A stretch of 64,000 bases of DNA from assembly GCF_030409325.1 (NCBI RefSeq), contig NZ_JAUFPR010000002.1:930001-994000 (forward strand), written 5' to 3'. Origin of the DNA: Mucilaginibacter aquaedulcis (lineage in GTDB: Bacteria > Bacteroidota > Bacteroidia > Sphingobacteriales > Sphingobacteriaceae). The first letter of the stretch is position 1. Each line of letters opens with the position of its first letter. Positions 42,358-50,359 of this stretch are shown here, piece by piece. A program made the translations under genes and the position numbers. The notes under the pieces are model-generated. The model was not told where the DNA came from and did not search any database. It worked only from the letters and a program-made list of their open reading frames with translations.

Positions 42358-45300
42358 TTAGAATCCAACATTTAAACCAAATGAATATGTTTTAAGAGCC
42401 GGGTAAGTATCATAAGTACTTCCATTGTCCCTGTAATCGCTATATGGATTATAAAAGTTAAATGGATTAGTTGCTACCGCATACACTCTTATACTTGCAA
42501 TATTTAACGCATCGGCGAATTTTTTAGGCAAAGTATAGCTCAAGTTCATGTTTGTAACTTTAAATGTTGTTGAGCTTCTGTACCATAATGACGATGGAAC
42601 GTTGTACTGCTTAGAAAAGTAAGGAGCGGGATATTTAGCGTCTTGATTAGTTGGAGTCCAATGATCTGACCAAAATGCCGGCCGGTTTTCCAAAGCAGTT
42701 GCCGGGCTCGTCGCATCACCCTCAATTTGACCATAGCCACCGTATGATATACCCATAGTAACACCAAGGGTTATTGATTTATACGATCCGCCAAAATTTA
42801 ATCCCACATTATAATGATTACTTGATTTCTTAGCGATATAATCTAAATCCTCGGTATTTATTTTACCATCGGGAGCGGTATATTTATTATTTGCATCCTT
42901 GGGTCCTCTTACATCCTGATAATATGGCATACCTGGCTGAGGGACCTCACCGAATATAGTATAGCCCGGATGTGAGGCAAGCCATGTATCAACCTGTGCC
43001 TGATTTTTGAAAATCCCAAGATAACGGTATCCTAAGAAACCAGGGTCATCTGATTTACCAGCTACATCAAGATAAGTACCGATGTTTCCGGCTGGTTGAT
43101 CGATTATTATATTCCTGGCATCTGACCAGGCAAAATAAGGGTTGAAGTTATATGTAAAATCTTTTCCGATATGGTCTTTCCAACCAACAGATATTTCATA
43201 ACCAAAGCTGTTTATGGAAAGTTTATTTTCAGCAGGAAGAGTTGCTCCAATTAAAAACGGAACGGAAGCTGATAACTTTGTTAGCATGTTGTACCGATGG
43301 TCATGATAGTAATCAGCGGTTATTGATAAACGATGTGAGAGAAATTCCGCATCGAACCCTACATCCACTTTTAAGTTACTATCCCAGGTTACATCCGGGT
43401 TTGCTAGCAGGATATTTGGTTCAACAGTTGTACCCCTATCCAGAGTGGTATTTGATCCGCCGCCGCCATTGCCAAAAACCGCCGCGTGTCCTGTAGCAAA
43501 TTTATAACTGTTCACAAATTGCCAGGGTGCCGTATTGTCATTCCCTAACAAGCCCACAGAACCTCTTACTTTGAAGAAATTAACGAATTTAAGGTTATCC
43601 TTAAAGAAATTTTCATCAGACATTACCCAACCGGCAGACCCAGATGGGAAATACCCCCATTGATGACCGGGTGCAAAATTGGTGTTTGCATCGGCCCTGA
43701 AGGCAAGTTGTAAAATATATTTACTATCATAATTATAATCTAAACGAGTAGCATATGCCTTTCTGCCATATTCCTTTACCAGCCCAACCTGGTTAGATGA
43801 CTGCGTGCCATAAGTAAAGTTTTGATTATCCTTACCTCCATCAAATGTACCTTCTACACTGGCAGCAACTCCCTCCATGTAGTTTTCCGATTGCTCATAA
43901 AGTGCAAGGAACGAGATGTCGTGCTTACCAAATTTCCGCTGGTAATTGATGATATCATTTAATTGGTAAGTAGTGGTGAGGCTCGGGTTTAACCTTACAC
44001 GATCTCCATTTTTAATTGGAGGAGGCGTTCCAACTATGTCACCACCAGGTATATGTCCATTTGTACCGGTACCAGAATATTGATAAAACTGATGCGTTGA
44101 ACCATACTGCTTACCGAAAAAGTTGTTAATATTCTTATTATAAGTTATAGTAGCACTTAAACCCGGAATAAAAGGCACATCATATCTTCCATTAGCAGCA
44201 ACGTTAAGGATATAGTTGTTTTGCAATGTATAATCGCCTGATTTTTGAATCTCAAAAAAGTTAATATTGTCTTTAGATGCGTTACCGCTTGGAGTAAGCA
44301 ATACCGGATTACCATCGATATAGAATTTAGTCCATTGCGGAACTTTTGCCAGTGTTGCAACATCATCATCTAAACTCTCGCCTGATGTTTTAAACCAAAA
44401 GCTTTTTGATTGATAAATATCTCCGCTAACAGACAGCCCCACTTTAAGGCCTTTAGCAACCCTTGCATCAGCACTGGCGCGATAAGTCCATTTATTGGTA
44501 TTAACTCCATCAAAATTTGAACCTTGTTTTACATAGCTGCCACCTGCAAAAAAAGTAGCTTTATCAGTACCACCACTCACGTTTAAGGCGTGGCGTTCAA
44601 CTGTTGCGGTTTTCCATGCTACAGGCAGCCAATAAGTTTCATTTGCCGGATTTGCAAAATAACTAAGCTCATCCGGAGTATAATATCCTGCAACCTTTGC
44701 ATTAGTTACTGTATTAAAGCCAAGATCATTAAGATTATAGTTGTTTTGTGTTTGAGCCATATCATTAAGAAACGTCGCGTGCTGTAGGCCTGTCATCATT
44801 TTAGGCAGCATGGCAGCATCAGACAAACCATATGATCCTGCGTATTCCACTTTTGCAGCACCTGCTTTACCACGTTTGGTTTTAACTATGATAACCCCAT
44901 TTGCGCCCTGCACACCATAAATTGCAGCAGCTCCATCCTTCAATATAGAAATGCTTTCAACCTCACTTTGATCAAGCAGATTAAAATCTGCGGGAGTTCT
45001 GAAGGCATCATCTATAATATACAGTGGGGTTGTTGTTGCAGAACTAAGGTTATTTCCAAACTTAGGGTTTCTAATTGTTATAGCACCAGCTGCGCCCGGT
45101 CGGGTATCCCCTCCATCAACAGATACATTGGGTAACTGACCTTTTATAGCTTCAGATAAATTGGTTGTAGGAATATCCTGAATAGCTTTAGTATTTATAG
45201 TAGCTACAGCACCGGTTAAGTGAATCTTTTTCTGTGTTCCATAACCAACAACCACAACCTCCTCCAAACTATTTGAAGAGGCTACCAGTTTAAAATCGGC

Positions 45301-45576
45301 ATTCATTTCGCCTATTCTCAATGTTTTTTCCTGGTAATTGTAGCCGATATATCGTACTCCAACAACTACGCTTTGTAAATTGGTGGCCTTTAGTGAAAAT
45401 CGACCGCTTGTATCTGTTGTAGTACCTCCGTTACTACCTTTTATTTGTACAGCAACCCCAATAAGTGGTTCATTTTTATCGCTGCTTACTACCCTGCCCG
45501 TAATGGTACGGTTTTGTGCCATTAGCGTACTACTTATTAAAAGCAGTACAGAAAGCAAGAGGAAAATTCTTCTCAT
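42358..45576 (-). CDS. susC: SusC/RagA-family TonB-dependent outer-membrane transporter
   Basis: A 1072 aa outer-membrane receptor with signal peptide ending LMAQ (residue 21). It starts with a carboxypeptidase regulatory-like domain (TITGRVVSSDKNEPLIGVAVQIKG), followed by the TonB box/plug start (LEEVVVVGYGTQKK) and the plug segment SILKDGAAAIYGVQGANGVIIV. The long beta-barrel ends in the aromatic LNVGF required for barrel assembly. No STN domain is present, so it does not look like an anti-sigma-coupled receptor. It imports oligosaccharides into the periplasm together with SusD. It is the only SusCD pair in 64 kb, so it probably serves the whole enzyme set. Confidence 0.97.
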   Translation of the reverse strand: MRRIFLLLSVLLLISSTLMAQNRTITGRVVSSDKNEPLIGVAVQIKGSNGGTTTDTSGRFSLKATNLQSVVVGVRYIGYNYQEKTLRIGEMNADFKLVASSNSLEEVVVVGYGTQKKIHLTGAVATINTKAIQDIPTTNLSEAIKGQLPNVSVDGGDTRPGAAGAITIRNPKFGNNLSSATTTPLYIIDDAFRTPADFNLLDQSEVESISILKDGAAAIYGVQGANGVIIVKTKRGKAGAAKVEYAGSYGLSDAAMLPKMMTGLQHATFLNDMAQTQNNYNLNDLGFNTVTNAKVAGYYTPDELSYFANPANETYWLPVAWKTATVERHALNVSGGTDKATFFAGGSYVKQGSNFDGVNTNKWTYRASADARVAKGLKVGLSVSGDIYQSKSFWFKTSGESLDDDVATLAKVPQWTKFYIDGNPVLLTPSGNASKDNINFFEIQKSGDYTLQNNYILNVAANGRYDVPFIPGLSATITYNKNINNFFGKQYGSTHQFYQYSGTGTNGHIPGGDIVGTPPPIKNGDRVRLNPSLTTTYQLNDIINYQRKFGKHDISFLALYEQSENYMEGVAASVEGTFDGGKDNQNFTYGTQSSNQVGLVKEYGRKAYATRLDYNYDSKYILQLAFRADANTNFAPGHQWGYFPSGSAGWVMSDENFFKDNLKFVNFFKVRGSVGLLGNDNTAPWQFVNSYKFATGHAAVFGNGGGGSNTTLDRGTTVEPNILLANPDVTWDSNLKVDVGFDAEFLSHRLSITADYYHDHRYNMLTKLSASVPFLIGATLPAENKLSINSFGYEISVGWKDHIGKDFTYNFNPYFAWSDARNIIIDQPAGNIGTYLDVAGKSDDPGFLGYRYLGIFKNQAQVDTWLASHPGYTIFGEVPQPGMPYYQDVRGPKDANNKYTAPDGKINTEDLDYIAKKSSNHYNVGLNFGGSYKSITLGVTMGISYGGYGQIEGDATSPATALENRPAFWSDHWTPTNQDAKYPAPYFSKQYNVPSSLWYRSSTTFKVTNMNLSYTLPKKFADALNIASIRVYAVATNPFNFYNPYSDYRDNGSTYDTYPALKTYSFGLNVGF

Positions 45577-45692
45577 AAAAACTTGAATTAGGTTTCATAT
45601 AAATAGGTTAATTAATTGGTTCTCTTTTTATTATTACACCATAACAAGCACTTCTCACACTGCCGGTTAAGCCATAATTTGTTGCAGGACTA

Positions 45693-46373
45693 TCAGTTTT
45701 TCATATTCCTTTCTTTTATTCTCTTCTGCCATTCCTCCCCTTCCTTTTTCATATCATAACCTTCGGCCGATAGGTAATTATTAATTCGTCCTTTAAATTT
45801 GCCAAACCAGGCATGTTTCTTTTCAGATGATTCTGCATCTATAGCATTTTCCCTTGCTTCTATAAGCCAGGCTTTGATCTTACCTTTTTGGACATCTGTA
45901 AGATTTGGTAACTCATCCTGATAAGCAGCATAAGTAAGCGGATAAACTCTGTAGGTCATACCATCCTTAATTTGGTCTACCTGAGAGGCGTTGAGTTCCT
46001 TACTTAGTTTTGAAAGATAAATGGCGTGCTGAGCTTTCAATTGTTTATTGACATTACTGTCAACCTCTGCAATTTTCGCTGTTACTACAGCTTTATCCTC
46101 TCCGGCTTGGTCCTTTATCTGTTTGCGGCTGGCGTTACGGGCATCATATATATCGTTTAAGCTGATATATTGAGCAGCAACGATGTCGCGCACTTTTTTA
46201 AATTTTACAGAATCGGTAAGGTTAAGCGACGCAACAATTTTGTTTGACCGTTCTGTAACTATTTGTACATATTTATCTTTATCAGAAGCCCCGGTTGACG
46301 ATTGGGCAAATGTTACACCTCCCCAAAAAAGGATGGTGAACATTATTATAGATCTTTTCATTCTCATCTTCAT
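45693..46373 (-). CDS. DUF3826 secreted helical protein (copy 2), first gene of the operon
   Basis: A 226 aa exported helical protein (signal peptide ending VTFAQ). It shares the DUF3826 layout with the protein at 23662-24387: KIVASLNLTDSVKFKKVRDIVAAQY near the N-terminus, MTYRVYPLTYAAYQDELPNLTDVQKGKIKAWLIEAREN in the middle, and a final INNYLSAEGYDMKKEGEEWQKR block. It has no recognised catalytic motif. ATG 46373 is the first of several closely spaced Met codons. It lies 116 bp before susC and is the first gene facing the divergent regulator, so it should be the earliest transcribed. A binding or folding helper role for SusCD or the enzymes is possible but unproven. Confidence 0.75.
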   Translation of the reverse strand: MKMRMKRSIIMFTILFWGGVTFAQSSTGASDKDKYVQIVTERSNKIVASLNLTDSVKFKKVRDIVAAQYISLNDIYDARNASRKQIKDQAGEDKAVVTAKIAEVDSNVNKQLKAQHAIYLSKLSKELNASQVDQIKDGMTYRVYPLTYAAYQDELPNLTDVQKGKIKAWLIEARENAIDAESSEKKHAWFGKFKGRINNYLSAEGYDMKKEGEEWQKRIKERNMKN

Positions 46374-46826
46374 TATTGATCTTAATTATACAGTTACTGT
46401 AGCCTTATTTTAATTTACTATTGATTGAAAACAGAGTGTACAAATCAATAAATCAGACTTATATCACTATCATTTCAGCTATAATTTAATTGTGTTTATA
46501 ACAATTAATCAAATACATATAACTTATCAATACTTATAAAATGTTACGCTTAACTATTGGTTTATGGGTTGGGTAGCTGCTGTTGCAAAACAGGATGCTT
46601 TAACAAATATCAAATATTAGTTAGTGTTATTTCTCCCTGTATTTATCAATTTATTGTACAATATTAGCATAAGGCGGTTTTTAGAGCTTATACTCACAAC
46701 GTCAAAAGAATGTTACTTTTTTATCGGCTTTGTTTGCTTTTAAATTCATATTTTTAAAAATTATAAACCAATTAGCAGACCAGTTAAAACCTGTTTGCCT
46801 GACAAACTTTTAGTGATTTTTTAAAA
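46374..46826. promoter_or_regulatory. Divergent intergenic region between the operon and araC-type regulator
   Basis: This 453 bp AT-rich stretch has no ORF of note and should contain the promoters of the DUF3826-susCD operon (minus) and the AraC gene (plus). I looked for the Bacteroidota -7 element TAnnTTTG in both directions and found no clear match. One 12-base sequence (TTAGCATAAGGC, 46664-46675) recurs inside the regulator gene. TTATCAAT appears twice. No RNA gene or hairpin terminator was evident. Confidence 0.6.
46664..46675 (+). repeat. 12-bp direct repeat, copy 1 (possible regulator site)
   Basis: TTAGCATAAGGC occurs here, 163-152 bases upstream of the regulator ATG, and again at 46873-46884 inside the same gene. 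The match is exact over 12 bases. A regulatory meaning is speculative. Confidence 0.3.
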
Positions 46827-47711
46827 ATGAAGCCCCATTTTCTTAAGGTTGCTGTAAAACCGCAAAATTCATTTAGCATAAGGCATGATATTTTACCAAC
46901 CTTCAGAGGTATATGGCATTATCATCCGGAGCTTGAACTGCACTATGTTATTAAGGGGGAAGGCGTGCGTTTTATTGGTGATAATATCAGCAATTTTTCG
47001 CCGGGCGAAATAACATTACTTGGCGAAACACTTCCGCATTGCTGGCGATGTAAAGACGAGTACTTTCAACCAGATTCTGGTTTAAATGTGGAGGTTATTG
47101 TTATTCACTTTTTACCTGATTGCCTTGGTAAATATCTGTTGAATTTGCCAGAGGCCTACCTTCTTCCTAAACTATTTGAAAAGGCCAAAAGCGGGATGGT
47201 TATTGGCGGCCCGGCAAAAGACCAACTTGCCAGATTAATGAGGCAAGCCGTAAACGCAACTAATCTCGATCGGGTGATCATTCTGTTATCTATCCTAAAG
47301 ATATTATCTGAGAATGAAGACTTTGAACAAATCATCTTGTCGCCAAATGAATTCCACCAATCAAATGAATCAGATACTATAAGACTTAACAAGGTTTGCT
47401 CTTATACACTGGCTAACTATAAAACCGAAATCAGTTTAGAAAAAATTGCTGCAATCGGCAACCTTAGCGTTACCTCATTTTGCCGGTACTTTAAACTAAT
47501 GACCAAAAAAACATATTTCGATTTTTTAACGGAGATTAGGATCAGTCATGCCTGCCGTTTTTTAATTGAAGATAAATTACCTACTGAGGTTTTGTGTTTT
47601 GAGTGTGGTTATAACAATATATCAAACTTTTACCGTCACTTTAAACGGGTTACCAAAATGACCCCATTAGAATATAAAAGAAAATTCCTTAAAGGGCAGC
47701 CAACTACCTGA
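46827..47711 (+). CDS. AraC-family transcriptional regulator with N-terminal cupin
   Basis: A 294 aa cytosolic one-component regulator. Residues about 25-110 form a cupin sugar-sensing domain (HYHPELELHYVIKGEG, FSPGEITLLGETLPHCW). Residues about 185-290 carry the two helix-turn-helix motifs of the AraC C-terminus (LEKIAAIGNLSVTSFCRYFK and FECGYNNISNFYRHFKRVT, then PLEYKRKF). It is divergent to the operon and probably activates it in response to a released sugar. In many Bacteroides pectin loci this role is played by membrane hybrid two-component sensors, none of which is visible here. Its stop is only 3 bp from the stop of the aldolase gene, so the two transcripts probably overlap. Confidence 0.93.
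   Translation: MKPHFLKVAVKPQNSFSIRHDILPTFRGIWHYHPELELHYVIKGEGVRFIGDNISNFSPGEITLLGETLPHCWRCKDEYFQPDSGLNVEVIVIHFLPDCLGKYLLNLPEAYLLPKLFEKAKSGMVIGGPAKDQLARLMRQAVNATNLDRVIILLSILKILSENEDFEQIILSPNEFHQSNESDTIRLNKVCSYTLANYKTEISLEKIAAIGNLSVTSFCRYFKLMTKKTYFDFLTEIRISHACRFLIEDKLPTEVLCFECGYNNISNFYRHFKRVTKMTPLEYKRKFLKGQPTT
46873..46884 (+). repeat. 12-bp direct repeat, copy 2, inside the regulator gene
   Basis: This is the second exact copy of TTAGCATAAGGC, 47 bases into the regulator coding region and 209 bp from the first copy. It encodes residues near the start of the cupin, so part of its conservation could be by chance. Confidence 0.3.
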
Positions 47712-47714
47712 GTA

Positions 47715-48647
47715 TTAAACCATTTTTATACCAACACTATGTTGCAGCCTGGTATAATCATTATATAAGTGTTCTATTTGACCTTTAGTAGCTTGCGAAA
47801 AATCGCCTACGTTGCGCCTGGTAATTGTTGATATTTTCAAACCTCGCTTGCTTAAATAATATTTGGCCACAACCGGGTATACATTATGCATCACTTCCAT
47901 ATTATCAATTAAAAACTGCTGAACTGTTGCGACTTCCTGCTGCAAAGATACATCTGCATAATTATTACAAAGCCAGACTACCATCTCCGGAAAAAAATTC
48001 CCCTGAATGCAGGAAAGTCCTGCCGAACCCGCTTTAAGTGATTCAACAGCATGAACCATGTAAGCATCATATAGGCCAAAGGAGTTATTATTTTTCCCTG
48101 CTTCAAGTTTTTGCCTTACCTGATCAATATCCAAACAGGTGTCTTTATGATAGATCACCCGGCCGGTAGCTACAAAATCAGCTAATTGCTGTGCAGAAAG
48201 CAATCTTTTGTACGGAACCGGGCATTCATAAAATCCAAGAGGAATGTTTTCAGTTTGGTTTATCAGTTCAAAAACACGGTCGTTAAACACGTCGTTATTT
48301 TCATTTTGATCGGCCAGTAAACTGGTTATGGCAATCACTGCGGCAGTACCTGTATCATGAACTTTTTTAACAAAACTTGCCTGATCGTAAATAGTCCCCC
48401 CAAAGGTACCCGTAGCTACTACTGGCACAGCACCATTTACTACTTTTATAACATGTTTTATTACCTGTAAACGTTCCTCATCCTTTAGTTCAAACATCTC
48501 ACTGGAAAGACAATTGGCAAACAAACCCGAGGCACCGGCTTGCAAATACATTTCGGTTAGCTGTGTGAGTACATCAAAATCTATATCACCATTATTTTTA
48601 AAAGGTGTTAACATTACCGGTATAAAACCTTTCGTCTTTTGTTCCAT
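47715..48647 (-). CDS. DapA/NanA-family aldolase (2-keto-3-deoxy sugar acid type)
   Basis: A 310 aa cytosolic class I aldolase of the dihydrodipicolinate synthase/N-acetylneuraminate lyase superfamily. The Schiff-base lysine is Lys168 in VIYHKDT and the partner Tyr140 sits in GFYECPVP. The usual GTTGE/GSTGE carboxylate-binding loop is replaced by ANCLSSE, so it is unlikely to be DapA itself. It has no signal peptide. It is 19 bp downstream of an SSS symporter, an arrangement seen for sialic-acid-type aldolase/transporter pairs. In a pectin locus the substrate could be a keto-deoxy acid such as Kdo, Dha or a rhamnonate-derived acid; this is inference. Confidence 0.85.
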   Translation of the reverse strand: MEQKTKGFIPVMLTPFKNNGDIDFDVLTQLTEMYLQAGASGLFANCLSSEMFELKDEERLQVIKHVIKVVNGAVPVVATGTFGGTIYDQASFVKKVHDTGTAAVIAITSLLADQNENNDVFNDRVFELINQTENIPLGFYECPVPYKRLLSAQQLADFVATGRVIYHKDTCLDIDQVRQKLEAGKNNNSFGLYDAYMVHAVESLKAGSAGLSCIQGNFFPEMVVWLCNNYADVSLQQEVATVQQFLIDNMEVMHNVYPVVAKYYLSKRGLKISTITRRNVGDFSQATKGQIEHLYNDYTRLQHSVGIKMV

Positions 48648-48666
48648 TTTGTTGCTTTTTTATGTT

Positions 48667-50223
48667 TTATACCGAGATCTGCCTTGTTTTTGTTAAAAAT
48701 ACTCCCGTCAGGAAAATAGTTAATGTGCCTGCCACAATAATCATATTGGTATTTAAAGTGCTTCTGAGCGATGCATACTCATCTGGAATAAGTGTTGGGA
48801 AGGTAAGCCATAAAATAACCACCAAACCTATCAATGTCGCAATTTTAGCTTCGTGGTTGCGGGTTTGCTGGCTAATGATACCCAGCAAAAATAGGCCAAG
48901 CATACCTGCAGCAAATATTCCTGAAAGTTGCCACCAGATATCAAGAATACTTTTTACACCAATCATAGCTATGCCTGCTCCCATACCTGCTAATCCGAAA
49001 ACTATGGTGCCTAGGTGCAATGAATTAAGTGTTTGCTTTTCGTTAAGGTTTGGCTTAAAATATCGCTTATAAATATCAACGGTAAAAACTGTAGCTGAGG
49101 CATTCATGCCGGAACTTATGGTACTCATGGCTGCAGATAGTATGGCTGCTACAATGATGCCTACCAAACCTGCCGGTATCCTGGTTACCATAAAGTGCGG
49201 CATTATTTTATCACCATAATCTGCCGGAGAAAGTTTAGCCATCAGGCTGTTAATTTGATCAGGAGTAGCAGTTAATGGTAAGCGCTCAACTGCCGCCTGG
49301 TGTTTAATGCTCATAATAAGTTCCGGGTGTTGACTATAATAAGCATACAAGCAAGAACCTATAACAAAAAACAGAAATGAGGCAGGTACATAGATCAACA
49401 CACATAACCATACCGATTTAGCCGCTTGTCTGGTTGATTTCGCTGCATGGTACCGTTGTATATAATTTTGATCCATCCCAAAGTTATTGAGGTTGATAAA
49501 AAAGCCATAAAATAATATCACCCAAAAGGTTGGCGCAGTAAAATTGAGCGACAAACTGCCCAGACTGAATTTATTATCGGCCTTACCTATTTCCATTATT
49601 TTTGTAAATCCACCAGGAATACTATTTACTACCAGGTAAATAATTAGTATTGCACCTAAGGTTTTAATGATCCCCTGAACAACTTCAGTCCATATAACTG
49701 CCTTTATACCACCAGATACTGTGTACAATATAATGGAGATACCCATAATCAGCATGATGATTTTCATTGATAACCCGGTAAGTGCTTGTAAACTAAGGGC
49801 TATACCAAAAAACACTGAACCCATTCGAGCAAGCTGAGTTAGTAAAAAGCAAATAACAGCATAGGTTCGGGCCCAGGGGCCAAAGCGTTTTTCAAAGTGA
49901 GTATAAGCTGATACCTCGCCGGTTTTACGGTAAAATGGTACAAAATATTTTACCGCTACCCAAGCTGCAAACGGCATAGACAAGCTAAATACAAAAGCAT
50001 TCCAGTTACCACCATAGGCTTTACCCGGCACTCCTAAAAAAGTGTTACTACTTAAAAATGTGGCATATATAGATAAACCGATGGCCCAACCTGGTATTAA
50101 ACCCGAGGCCATGGTAAACTGTTCGGCATTTTTATTTTTGCGCGAAAAATAAAATCCTACCAACACCATCCCAATCAGGTAAATACCTATAATGGTAAAA
50201 TCAAGCACAGGTAACACCTTCAT
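48667..50223 (-). CDS. SSS-family sodium/sugar symporter (second copy)
   Basis: A 518 aa inner-membrane transporter with about 13 helices. The family features include EQFTMASGLIPGWAIGLSIYATFLSSNTFLGVPG, the SGGIKAVIWTEVVQG helix and the final MSTISSGMNASATVFTVDIY segment typical of SSS sugar symporters. It differs from the symporter at 14886 in most helices, so it probably has another substrate. A 19 bp gap to the aldolase suggests that both act in one short uptake-and-cleavage route. Upstream is a 136 bp gap containing a possible promoter, so this pair may have its own transcription start. Confidence 0.92.
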   Translation of the reverse strand: MKVLPVLDFTIIGIYLIGMVLVGFYFSRKNKNAEQFTMASGLIPGWAIGLSIYATFLSSNTFLGVPGKAYGGNWNAFVFSLSMPFAAWVAVKYFVPFYRKTGEVSAYTHFEKRFGPWARTYAVICFLLTQLARMGSVFFGIALSLQALTGLSMKIIMLIMGISIILYTVSGGIKAVIWTEVVQGIIKTLGAILIIYLVVNSIPGGFTKIMEIGKADNKFSLGSLSLNFTAPTFWVILFYGFFINLNNFGMDQNYIQRYHAAKSTRQAAKSVWLCVLIYVPASFLFFVIGSCLYAYYSQHPELIMSIKHQAAVERLPLTATPDQINSLMAKLSPADYGDKIMPHFMVTRIPAGLVGIIVAAILSAAMSTISSGMNASATVFTVDIYKRYFKPNLNEKQTLNSLHLGTIVFGLAGMGAGIAMIGVKSILDIWWQLSGIFAAGMLGLFLLGIISQQTRNHEAKIATLIGLVVILWLTFPTLIPDEYASLRSTLNTNMIIVAGTLTIFLTGVFLTKTRQISV

Positions 50224-50278
50224 GCGTTAAACTGAGTTTTCATTAAGTTTATATACAGTGGTTTGATAATTGTATGAA

Positions 50279-50286
50279 CAAATTTA
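50279..50286 (-). promoter_or_regulatory. Bacteroidota -7-like element before the symporter-aldolase pair
   Basis: The minus strand reads TAAATTTG, an exact fit to the Bacteroidota -7 consensus TAnnTTTG, about 56 bases before the symporter ATG. I could not find a good -33 TTTG at the usual spacing, so it is only a candidate. Confidence 0.35.
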
Positions 50287-50324
50287 ACGCAGGTGCATTA
50301 TAGTTTCATGTAATATTTTGGCTT

Positions 50325-50343
50325 GCTATTATATGATATTAGC
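50325..50343. promoter_or_regulatory. Imperfect inverted repeat, possible operator
   Basis: A 19-base AT-rich imperfect palindrome begins GCTA and ends TAGC, with seven of nine positions paired. It lies about 40 bases upstream (minus-strand sense) of the -7-like element, a position where an activator or repressor could bind. The composition makes chance occurrence quite likely. Confidence 0.25.
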
Positions 50344-50359
50344 ATTTAACATTATACGA

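Noticed and set aside
46374..46826. Promoters matching TTTG-n19-TAnnTTTG in the divergent region
   Set aside because: No clear full match was found in either direction, so no promoter is reported there.
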